NCBI RefSeq assembly: GCF_902686445.1
Contig: NC_062217.1
Coordinates: 173,443,098 to 173,507,097, forward strand
DNA: 64,000 nt
Origin: Sciurus carolinensis
Lineage: Eukaryota > Chordata > Mammalia > Rodentia > Sciuridae
Direction of reading: 5' to 3'
Shown here: positions 1 through 10,320 of the stretch, one piece after another
Layout: the number at the start of each line of letters is the position of its first letter
Position numbering within the stretch: the first letter of the stretch is position 1
Program-made: the position numbers and the translations under genes
The notes under the pieces: generated by a model
Database searches by the model: none
What the model was told of the DNA's origin: nothing
Seen by the model: only the letters and a program-made list of their open reading frames with translations

Positions 1-1770
1 TGGCGACCTTACGGTGGGACAGGAAGGTGGCTGCAGGACTTCACGCAGGTCAGTGTTTCAGGGACAGCACATTGCACGTTTAAAGTCAAAGACAGGCTCC
101 TGAACAGGAGAGGACTGGGGAGCTCCCTGTGCCTCCAGCGGAGCTTTCCAGGGGCTCAGCAGGGACCCAGAGCAGTTCAGTCGCCAGCAGGTGGGAGTTA
201 GAACTTGGGCTGTGTCACATGGCTGCTCTCAGTGGCCAACTTGTGGACGGGCTCTCTTGGCCCTGAGCAGGGCCATCAAAGACGGCAGGATCAGAAATCC
301 CAGGCCTGGAAGGGCCTCGGCATTCACAAGCCCGCGGGCACCCAGCTCTTCCTATTCCAGCCAAGCCCCTGAGGCTGGAAAGTTAGTGGCTCGTCCCAGG
401 CCATCACCTGGTGGTGAGGACAGTGGCAGGTGTGCCTGTCTCCTGGCCGCAGTGTGAGTCCTGGGCTCCTAGTGACAGAGGGACCCACAGAGGCAGAGGG
501 GTGTGGGCTCCGTCAAGGCCAGGTCAGAGCGATTGTGGTCTGTCGGACCCCACACGACAGAAGGATCTCAACTCGTGGCCTGAGGGCTTCCAAAGCAGCT
601 CAGATTGTTTGGTTTTGTTTTTAGTACCACTATAAAATTATCACAGGATAGGAACTTGTTTTCCAAACTGGTTAAAAGATAACAGCACATGCAGACAGTT
701 AAAAGAAGGAGGCGGAAACCTTGAAGCTGACGTGGAAGAGACCCGGGGTGACGTACCTGACAGAGCAGGGTGGGGCCTGCTTCGCAACCCTCCCAGCGTG
801 TTGGACTCACACGCTGGTATGTGCGGGGCAGTTTCCAAGAGAATTGATAACACGTGTCAATTTTTTTTAGGAGCACAGCGGAGGAGTAGACTCCCATGTT
901 GCCCCCTGCCAACACGTTCTCACGGCACCTGGGTAAAATTTTTAGACTTCATTTTCCCTCATGTCGGTGGGGTCCTCTGCTGATCTGGGTGCTGAGAGGA
1001 GGGGTGTCTGTTTCTGCCTTGTTCATCCAGATTTTTTTCAATGAGTGAAATAAATTAAAACAAAGTTAGAAGCAAACGCCCACTGAAAGAGATCTGGAGG
1101 ATCCGGGTTAAGTCTGAAGAAGCATGCAGAAACCGCAGGCACAGCACTGCTCGGAGAGGTACTGACCACCGGCTGGCTGTGGCAACTCCTTCCAGAAGTC
1201 TCCATATCTGCAAAGAGGTCTTTCCTTGCAACCTTTACAAAACCCTCGAACCTTCCCATGCACATTACTCTCCAACCTGAGCACAGGACCATACCAAGGA
1301 GATGGACTGGGTCTTCCTAATTCCACTGCTCTGGGGGCAAGGTCCTTCTCCCTCCTCAGGTGCTGCTCCTCACGGCTGGCATCAGGTCCTCACCCACTCC
1401 CGAGTCCTCGGTGCTACAGGCGCAGCCACACCTACGTGCCAGGCAGAACCATGACCAACCATCTCCCACCTCCCAACATACCCTGTTATGGATCCCTTGT
1501 CTTGCTGTCCAAGAGGCCTTCAGGCCATGAACTTCAGGAAAACAGGGAAAAATGCCTAAAATACAATAGCATTTTGTACCTAAGAGTGAGGTCCACTGAG
1601 CCATCAGTGAAGCCCCTGAGTCCCACCTGCAGCTTTTAAACCTGTTCAGGTCCAGGGCAGTCTAGGGAATCCCAGAGAGGAAACGAAGCACCAGCTCACC
1701 GGATGTCCAGCTTCTCACCGAGGTGCATCTGGATGCTGGTTTGTGCCGTGCCTTGTCCTATCACTCACTT
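1..1770. other. Unique DNA, no gene recognised
   Basis: Mostly GC-rich, CpG-poor unique sequence with short unrelated open frames on both strands and no recognisable domain. A small AT-rich part (about 630-720 and 1020-1080) interrupts it. No interspersed repeat was recognised by eye; short MIR or L2 remnants could be missed. Confidence 0.55.
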
Positions 1771-1777
1771 GCACTCA

Positions 1778-1818
1778 CACACGCACACGCAGGCACACGC
1801 ACACGCAGGCACACGCAC
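1778..1818 (+). repeat. 16-bp CA/CG-rich short tandem repeat
   Basis: About 2.5 copies of the unit CACACGCACACGCAGG (copies at 1778-1793 and 1794-1809, partial copy after), inside a broader CACA-rich stretch from about 1768. It is a short minisatellite grown out of a (CA)n tract, with a CpG kept in the unit. Confidence 0.85.
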
Positions 1819-1821
1819 CCC

Positions 1822-3290
1822 AGGCAGCCCTTATTCCCTCCGTGTCTGCCGGCACAGCCTACCCCGGCCTCCCTGGCGGAGCTCCTGCTTGCCGTGGAAG
1901 CTCTGGGAGGTCGCAGACGTTGGGAAAGCAGCATGGACACCTACATGATGCTGGTTTCATAGTTGGTCAGTTCTATTACTCCATACATGGTGTTCCCAGC
2001 GCTTTCAATCCCTTTATATGAGCAGCAAGGATCATAGTTATGACTACACAGAGGTCGCACTGCTCTGGAAAAGGCCAAGCTCTGCTCCCAGGCGGTACGT
2101 GTAAACACGGTGCGTGCCCCTGGCTATTCTGGGGACACCCAGGCTCCATCCCCTGCACTCAGCAGGTTGGTTAGAGGCCTGCAGGCCAGACCGGGGAATC
2201 TACCCACAAGAGCATCAGTCAAGACTGTGGTTTAAAGATATCGTTGCCCTTCAGGGGGAGGCAAGCCGGGCAAAGCTGACGATCCCTCCGTCTTCTCTCC
2301 AAAGTTGACTTAAGCTAGGACCATGTAATAGCATCGCCCTTTTAGACAGCCACTCTTATTTTGAAAAGTCATTACAGTGTCTAATTTAGAGGTAGCACTT
2401 AGCTCCTCGGAGTTCTCAGGTTTTCAAATGATTGGTTTTGCTTTCTACAAAAGCTATACCCTTGTTACTGAAATTAAGTCCCTGAGATGTATGTAAAATT
2501 TATTTTTGAATTCCGTCTACTTTTATGGGCAAAAATAATCAAGAAAAGCCACTGGCTACAAAAACTGCAAGCAAAATGAACCTTAAAGAGCTAATGACTT
2601 AAGGGTGGTGTACGGACGTATAAAGTATGTTGGGGCTTACGCTATTTGTCATTAACACATATTCTGAAAGCTTGGCTAATATAATGTGACACAAAATTAG
2701 TCAAACACAATTCATGCAATATTGTTTAATTTTACTCCTCATTTAACTTGGTTTTAAGCAAAATCATTATGTCACATGATAACGTTCACTTGAACAAGAA
2801 ATATTTCATAGTGGTCGCTGCCTTTAGAGATGAGTTATTAGGGCTCCATGCTGAACACATTCTTAACTATGGAAACCATAAAGCTAATAGCTTAATCATA
2901 TTTTGACACCATCTACATACTTTATGCATTATTTACAAGAAAGATATAAAAATGAAACCACTGAACATCTCACACAATACTTCACAGTCATAGTTAACTG
3001 GTTAAAAATATACCACATTTATCTTCCGGGGGCTTTCTATTTGCATATAGATATTTGCATACCATGTTGCAATGTGCCGTTAATGTAAAATTTAACCTTT
3101 GTTCTTTCCCTCTGATGTGCAAGGTATACTCATTAAGTTAAAAATAATGGCAAAAATAAGTCTTCTGGTGATATACATTTCATAAATTATTCCCCAGAGC
3201 AATGGGGAAAGGTAAAGTGTGGGTGGGGAAGTGTTTAATTGAATTAATTCCTCATTTTCTGTATTTTTATTTTACAACTCTGAGGCAGAG
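1822..3290. promoter_or_regulatory. AT-rich repeat-free block, conserved-element-like
   Basis: From about 2300 to 3260 the DNA becomes AT-rich, has no recognisable repeat, and carries many homeodomain-type TAAT/ATTA words, SOX-like words and two POU octamers (3039-3046 and 3053-3060). This composition is typical of conserved non-coding elements near developmental genes. Conservation itself cannot be seen from one sequence, so the regulatory role is inference. The 1822-2300 part is ordinary unique DNA. Confidence 0.4.
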
Positions 3291-3315
3291 CCATGTGACT
3301 GGTGTATGTCAGCCC

Positions 3316-3502
3316 CGTGAACGGCGAGGGCCCTCCTCCCAGCCTCTCACTCCTGATCCTACGCCAAAGCGACTCCCCACCCGGCGGAAAGGAGCCGGCC
3401 GCACTGCTCCCCCACACCTGTTAGCGGACCGTGCATCTCCAGCCCAGGGACGCACACCATGACGCCTGACGCACAGCACATTGTCACCACGCCTTGGGCA
3501 AC
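3316..3502. promoter_or_regulatory. Small CpG-island-like patch
   Basis: About 15 CpG dinucleotides by hand count in about 190 bp of GC-rich DNA, much denser than the CpG-poor flanks. It adjoins the AT-rich block on its left. This suggests DNA unmethylated in the germ line, such as an enhancer or a weak promoter. No TATA box, first exon or open frame of note was recognised. Confidence 0.45.
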
Positions 3503-4880
3503 AGGTGAGAGGCCCCTGGCTTGCAACCGGCTGTGACATCAATTTCCAGTTAAGCCCCTGTGTGCACTTTTATAGAAATAAGACAAAGACTTCAAAATCT
3601 GTTAAGAGACTGTAGTGCTTGAATATCTAAACTCCAAACTCCCTTCTTCATTATCAATACACCCTAAATCTCAAGTGCCAGAAGTCATATCCAGGAGTGA
3701 CACGGATCCTGCTCTTGGAAGAAACGGGAAAGAGCATAAGGCAAGTCCATCCATGCTAGGCTCATGGCCAGGTCCTTCAGGGAATGCTCAGGTCTCGGAT
3801 CACCCCTGCGCGAACGACTCCTGTTCAGGGATGTGCTGGCAGGCACCCAGCTCACGGTGCCCGTGGAGAATGAATGGGCAGGGCACACACACAGAGCTCC
3901 TGGGAGTGGGGACTGTGGACCAGCACGGCTGGACCATGCGGGGCCAGGCAGTCTGCCTCAGCGGCACAGAGCATGGAGGAGGGGAGACGAGCTGCAGCCC
4001 AGGAGTCTCTGCGGTCTGCAGCTACATCTTCCCGGGGCTCTGGGGCTCCAGGAGAAGACCACTCCACTGTTCTGCAACCCACAGACACCAGGGCTGGCAA
4101 CAGGAAGGGCACAGGCAGAAATCTGGGACCCACCCAGGGGCTGGCTGGCAGGGCCGGAGGCCAAGTGCGTCTGGACAGTGGCTCTGGATCCCTGAGGGGC
4201 CTGTGCTCCAGCCTCCCCCGTGCATGGATGGTGGCGATGACTGTGGGGTCCCCTAGATTTCCAGGAGCCTGGAAGCAGTGGTTTTGCTCTGCTTTCTCTC
4301 TCCAAGGCAACCCACCTGCCTACAATTCACACAAGGACTCTGCCTCTTGGGGAAAGAGATAGCTCTGTCCCTGCGGCGAGTCTCCTGGGTCCAGTGAAAA
4401 TGAGGCCCGTGGATTTGGGACACTGATGGGGCCTGTTGGGTGAGCCCCACGCTCAGAATGTCTCCCCAGCCCCAGGGGGTGCAAGGCCTTCCTCGGCTCC
4501 CCTTCTCCCGGGAATCTTCATCTTTTCTCATAATGAACGTGTGACTTATTAGTTGACGTGAGCGGTGGGAACATATTCATCACGTACGTTTAGCCCGTCT
4601 TCTGGAGACCTTGGCTTCCTCGTTTGGGCACCCAGAAGAGATGGATGCACTGGGATTAGGCCTCGTTTTCTGTGAGAGGGGAAAGAGTGACCCCAAACGC
4701 AAAGTGCTTTTGGAACTCACGCTCCTCGAGCAAGCGTGGGGCCCCGGCCGTGGAGGCAGCAAGCCGTTGAACTTGCTCTGGTGCACCGAGCTAGCCGGCT
4801 CCTGTGTGTGATTGTTCTTGTAAAGGGTCTTACTGAAGTAAATAAAATTGTAGAGCCTTGGAAACACACGATTATTACGG
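3503..4880. other. GC-rich unique DNA, no gene recognised
   Basis: Contains overlapping open frames of 213 codons (plus strand, 3615-4256), 162 and 143 codons (plus) and 152 codons (minus). Several frames on both strands are open at once, which is what GC-rich, stop-poor DNA produces. None shows a domain, signal peptide or credible splice context. Judged non-coding. Confidence 0.55.
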
Positions 4881-7800
4881 CGGAGCTGAGGTGTGCAGGA
4901 CGGGAAATAAGTCTCTGAGGGATAAATTACATGTGATGAGGGCTAAAAGGATACAGCTCCCATTTCAGGAAGTCTTCCAGGCAAAGATCTGGCAGTTTTA
5001 GCTTCCTTTCAAGACAATGCACGAACACCAAAAACATTATTCTTCACAGAGCGCCCCAGAGGCCACGGCCGTCACGTGGCCAACGTCCTTCTTCCATTCC
5101 CTCAAATCCAACACAGGTCTTCTTTATTAATTTTAATTTGTCATCAATAGCCTGACAGGCACTCTTTCGGCAAGAAATACCACATTAGCTGTTTCACTCA
5201 CTGTGGCAGCTATTAAAACCGGGAGGGTGATTAGCAAGAATGAGGTCAACAGAATAATGTGAGTGTAAGTCGCTACCAGCAAAATGTGCAGCACAGGAGG
5301 ATTTATTATGTTCACTCGCTGAAATGTAATTTAAAAACAGGATATCACCACCTGCTATGCTGGCTCGTAGGGTTACGCAGATCATTTAAACATTTCCTGC
5401 TAATATGCTTATTTGCTTCTGGCATATATTACCATTTACTGTATTTCTAATAACTATGGTTAAAATAAACTTAATTGTTGCTCTTTACTTCTTGTAAACA
5501 AAGCAGGTAAATAAATCATCCCTTGATTAGCTCAGACAATGCAAATTAGGGTGATTTAATCATCAATATTGGCAACAGAAAAATTAACATTCATAACCTC
5601 CTTACAAAGATCTGAATGTAGTTCTACTGTTGAGGAGTCTGTTCACTAAACAAGGACGTCACTGGGGCACTGAGAGACTCCATTCAGATAGAAATAAAGT
5701 GACATACCTCTAAGAGTGTTAAGAAAATCGCTACATGTTTGCTGATGCTAGACATTCACATGTGAACTTGACCTGTGCTGTCTTTGAAACCCCAGCAACC
5801 CAGGCGTCCTGCTGGAGATGATGGTTCATCTGGAGATCACAATCTCCAGTCTTTGACTTCACTTGGTAAGAGATTCAGATCAACGTAGAGTTATCTAATG
5901 TCATTTATAACTTTTTATTGGGAGGAAATTGGGGTCGAGGGCTAAAAGTAGAGTGTTTGTGTTTTAAATGTGCAGCGCATTTTCAATATGCAGGCTATTT
6001 TTAAGGCTGACAGCCTGGGAGACAAAGTGACTATTACAACCTTTCCCTGAGTGCTACTGGCCAGTTAATCAGGACACCAAATATCACGTAAGACACCCTC
6101 TCTGAGGCCTCTTTCAGACTGGTCTGTGGGTCATTGGGAGGACCCTGAGGATGGCAGGACAGGGGCAGGCGGGCACCACGGAGAGAGCTCTCTCCTCCCT
6201 CAGCAAAGTGGCGACGCGTCCAACCTGCGGCCGGAGGATGCAGCCCAGGTGCAGAGCCACCTGGGAGACTCCTTTCCCCTGATGCTCCCACACCTGCACC
6301 CTGAGCAAAGGAACAAAACGTTCGCTTAGCCATCCTAGAGTGTGGTGCTCAAAATCATGGAACGGCACAACATTTCAAAAGCATCATAAAAAATTATCTT
6401 CTCTATTTTAATAAATAGTTTTTAAGTCATTGCCGAGGAGCTCTGTGTCCTGGGAAGCAGGAGGCACCCCAAGGCAAGGAAGTTTGCCACTTGTAGTAGG
6501 GATTCGCTTTATCATGAGGCAGGGGTGGAGGCAGCACTCCTGTAGATTTGTCTGTGGTCCTAAAAAAAAAATACTCAATAAATATCGCCCTCTCCCCACA
6601 ACTGTCATCTTCTGAGCAGGGGCTCCGTGTAAACGCAAAGGGAAGCCCTGAAGAACGGGGCCCCTCAGATGTCTGCGTTTGACTCTTTTTCTCCCCAGAA
6701 CTGCCGCTCCCTGGAATCAAGCCGTGCTCCAGGAGGCGATTTGAGAGGCAGTGTCACCAGCGCCGAGCCTGTCACATCAGACGATCCGAGAACTTTTGTA
6801 AGAAAACCAATGAATGCTAAACACGGCCATCCTGTTTGCAGAGCCCCGACTCCCATCTCGCCCAGGGAAAATGAGCAGCCTGGTACCCAGAGGCGCTCCG
6901 TCCCCGCCAGCCCCACCCCACCGAGTGCAGTTGGGCTGCACCAGCCCCTCCACCCCGGTGGCAGGGCAGCAGCTTTGCACATTCGCCCCGTTGGAATCGA
7001 TGTAGGAGCGATGTTTGTAATGCGACATCAAGCAGCCCCCGCGCCTGGCGTTTATTTGTGCTGTTGTTTTGGCAGGTTATCCGAGGGCCCCTTCTCATCT
7101 GACATGTCAGGTCGACAATCAAACAAAGAGGACTAGCGAATTCACTTTTACAGTTAGGCAAGCTGAATGCTATTACCCACGTATTTGTCACCGACCCACA
7201 GATCCAGCCTCTAATCTGCCATCCGGATGGATGCTACAAAGTGGAGAGCCAGGGACATGCATTTCCCAGTAACTACCTGCTGCCAGCTATTATTTTAAGG
7301 ATCCTGTGATTTTCTTTTATTTTGAGTAGAAAAAACAAGGCAGCTGTGGTAATAAAAAGGCATATCAACTAGTCACTTCCTGGCAGATTTGTCACTGGTG
7401 TGGATACAGTAGAGGAGGATTTTTTTTGTTGTTTTTGCTAGAAAATGTATACACTCGAATATAATATTGTAAATCTGGAGTGTGTGCTTCAAATAAAACC
7501 CTTTTTAGTACCTTGCGTACTGGTAAACAAAATAAAAATGTATGCATCTTATAAAGAACTGCCAATACTCACATGTGCATGCAGGATGCGACCTACAAAT
7601 CACCCGCTGACAGAGGATATTTTACGTTATATGATTTTGGGGTGAAAGTTATTATTTTTTATTCCTAAATCACATTAACATAGCCACAAAGCCATACATT
7701 ATCACAGCTCTCCAATAATATTCCTAAATATTTCCTAATGATGGATTGTATGGTGGGGCTCTGAGGACTCGAGTTTAACTATATAATTCCAAGTTGTGAA

Positions 7801-8060
7801 TTAAATTGCAAAAATCAAGTGCTCTTGGTAATTCTTTTATTTCTGCACATCGCATAATCAGATCGATCTCCTCCCCTGTTCAGTACATAAATAAATCTTC
7901 AGAAATAATCAGTCACCAATAAAACGTTCCCTGTTCGATTTTGATATGTGTTTTAAAATTAATTAGGCAGAGCCCGTAAGAGGTGATCATTCCTGTGGCG
8001 ATATCTCAAACACCGCACAGAGGTATTTGTCGAGCCGCGCAATTACAGATGAGCCGCTGA
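4880..8060. promoter_or_regulatory. Cluster of AT-rich, repeat-free, conserved-element-like blocks
   Basis: About 3.2 kb with almost no recognisable transposon. Blocks at about 5100-5600, 5880-6070, 6370-6430, 7030-7270 and 7290-8060 are rich in TAATTA/ATTAG, TTTATTG and POU-type words. An octamer joined to a homeodomain word lies at 5539-5549, a TGATTTAATCA near-dyad at 5552-5562 and a TGACATGTCA dyad at 7100-7109. CpG is retained near 8000-8060 despite moderate GC. The absence of repeats and the density of such words suggest developmental enhancers. Target gene and activity are unknown. Confidence 0.45.
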
Positions 8061-8839
8061 CTCTTGTGCCTTTCACATTTTAAGAGGTGTGCGTGGCTTC
8101 CGAATTATGCTCATACCCAGGGCACAGTCACCAGGCAATGCTGCCCTTCATGCAAGCCCCAGGTCCCCAGGTGCGTCCACGGGACCGGCCTGGCGAACAA
8201 AGAGCTCAGCGCCTGGGTGTTCGCCCATCCGGAGCAGGAGTGGGACAATCCTGAACAATAAGACCCGGCCCAAACAAAGAGTGATTAATGACTCGGGAGC
8301 TGCAGAGCCACGTCGGCCAGGCAGCCTCCGAGTGGGTCTTTGAAGGAGAAATGAAAAGAGTTTCGGGCTTTAAATATTTACTATTTCATTCATCAATGGA
8401 GCATGTAAACGCAGAAACAAATATTCAAACACGATTTTCCCAAGACTCCGTTTCCCACATTGTCCTCACACGGAATGCCTCTTTATGGCACTCAGCATCA
8501 GGCAAGTCACAGCAGGGAAGCAGGTGAGAGGCAGCAGCGGGTATGCAAGGTGGAGTGTGTCCTGGGCTTCCCGCAGGGTCCACGGCGCCGTACAGCCTCC
8601 CCAGCGTCAGGAAGCCAGGTTCTAGATGTGTCTGACTGCATGTGTACAACATGTTGTGAAAGAGTGGCCCATCTCCGTGTGAGAATGCACACTTTCATTA
8701 TCACTTAAAGGAAAAACAAGTAGGAAATGCCCTACGATTTGAACATCTTGCATTTCCTAATATGCTTTAAGGTACCTTTGCTGTTGAAATGATTGTGAGA
8801 TGTCTGTTTCCATTTTTTCATTGGCAAAGTTTATTTTTG

Positions 8840-8840
<1 letters not shown>
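8061..8840. other. Unique DNA, no gene recognised
   Basis: Mixed-composition unique sequence with only short open frames. The left end continues the conserved-element-like block. No repeat was recognised apart from the microsatellite that follows. Confidence 0.5.

Positions 8841-8841
<1 letters not shown>

Positions 8842-8879
<38 letters not shown>
8842..8879 (+). repeat. (TG)n microsatellite
   Basis: An uninterrupted run of about 19 TG dinucleotides. Its length and purity suggest it is polymorphic in the population. Confidence 0.97.
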
Positions 8880-8883
<4 letters not shown>

Positions 8884-8989
8884 GAGTACGCACTCCTACT
8901 TTTAAACATGCTTAGGCCACCGTATTTTGTAAATAACCGGAATTGGGTTCCTGCGTGACGCTATGCCATGACTGCATACACTCAGGAGT

Positions 8990-9165
8990 CTGCCGAACGC
9001 TCGGATGGATTCTTGCATGAATTCCTTAATTCTAACAGCCGCTGAGGTGGAGAGCATTGCTGTTTCTATTTTACATGTGAGAAAACCAGAGCTCTTAAAG
9101 TTAACCAGTTCATCACAAGTGAGTAAGTGGAGGAGAGAGGGGTTCAGACCCACATGTGGGTGGCC
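8990..9165 (-). mobile_element. MIR SINE fragment (minus)
   Basis: The right part reads like the reverse complement of MIR: a tract resembling 'tattttacaTgTgaGaAaacc', then a 'gagctcttaaagttaacc' stretch, then 'agtaagtgga' and 'ttcagaccca'. MIR is an ancient tRNA-derived SINE of mammals, immobile for over 100 million years. Diverged, and its ends are approximate. Confidence 0.75.
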
Positions 9166-10078
9166 CTAGGCCCTCTTCAGTCCCCTCTCCTCCCTCCCCT
9201 CATTGCCACCACCAGCAGCAAAGAGATACCTAACATCCAGAGCCTGCCACCCCTTAATTCTACCCTCTTCAGTCCCCGTCCTTTGGGGCAGGAAAGAACA
9301 CACTCAAGGAGAGAAATTCAGCCATGCCCAGTGCCATCTTGCTGGCCTCAGGTGCATCCTGGGGCCTCAGAGGGCAAAGTGCAGGGGTACCAGTGAGAAT
9401 GGGAAAGGGCAAAGGAACTGGGAGACGCTGCGTATAGCCAGTTCCTTTCTCTGGCCAGTGGTAGAGGAATGCTGTGGTCTCCCAGGGAGAGTCAAGGGCT
9501 AACCAAGAAATCCCCATGGTCCCCCAAGCTGGGCAGCCAGCATGCCTCAATTTCCTCCATATCAACCCATCTGCTTGAACAACTGAGAACACACTCCACA
9601 AGGCCCTGACCACCTGTACCCACAGACCTGGACTCAACGCGCAGGACAGGTTCCCTCGAGTGTCCCGTGCTTGGTCACACTGGCCTGTTTTCCACGCAGG
9701 ACCCTTGCCCTTCTCCCCTGGCAGCTGCCAATCTGGGTCTCTGCCAGGAGTATGGGCATTCTCCCTTGGCCTGGCTTCATTCTTAACCAGAGTGCCGCTT
9801 CCTCCAGGAAGCTTTCCACAGGGTCCCGGGCCCTGCTCCTTGCTTGCCTCTCGTTGTTTTCCGCGCTCCTTTGTGAGAGCATCAAAATCTGCCTCCGTGA
9901 TGCACCCCCACACTGAGCAGCAAGTTCACCTCACCAGCCCCTCCAGGGGCTCCAGGGTAGTGACCACAGGGAACGAACCAAAGGGTAGGGCCAGCTTGTC
10001 TCTAAAGACAGGCGAGCTGGTCACTCAGGCCAGAAGGCTCTACCAGTATCACACTTCCTTTCCTTGTTTTTTGTTTTT
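9166..10078. other. GC-rich unique DNA, no gene recognised
   Basis: Holds a 214-codon minus-strand frame (9269-9913) and a 143-codon plus-strand frame (9660-10091) that overlap each other. Low-complexity proline, serine and glycine-rich translations and lack of splice context argue against coding. Confidence 0.5.
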
Positions 10079-10320
10079 CCAGCTTGTTTAAGGCACAAGT
10101 GAAACTAAACGTTGTGCATAGTTACAGTACACATGGTGGGGTTTTGATGCTGGCATACATTGTGAAAAAATCACCACCATCAGACCAATCAGCTTCTCTC
10201 TCACTTCACATGGGTGTGTGTGTGTATGTGTGTGTGTGTGTGTGTAGAAGAATTAAGCACTCCCACTCTCATGGAGAATTTCAAGTGTACCTAATTCATT
10301 TGCATCCTTGGCAGTCAGAG
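10079..10320 (+). mobile_element. L1 3' UTR fragment
   Basis: The order of words matches the 3' UTR of old L1 (L1MA/L1PB type): a segment on a map of 'gttacagtacacatg', 'tggggttttgatgctgg', 'catacattgtgaaaaaatc', then a microsatellite, then 'catggagaatttcaagtg'. It is the non-coding tail of a dead LINE-1 with no ORF. A (TG)n array has grown inside it. Confidence 0.7.
10212..10246 (+). repeat. (TG)n microsatellite inside an L1 fragment
   Basis: About 17 TG dinucleotides with one TATG interruption near 10225. Confidence 0.95.

Noticed and set aside
3615..4256. 213-codon open frame, plus strand
   Set aside because: Several frames on both strands are open over the same DNA. No domain, no signal peptide, no splice context.
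9269..9913. 214-codon open frame, minus strand
   Set aside because: Overlaps a plus-strand frame, low complexity, no homology recognised.
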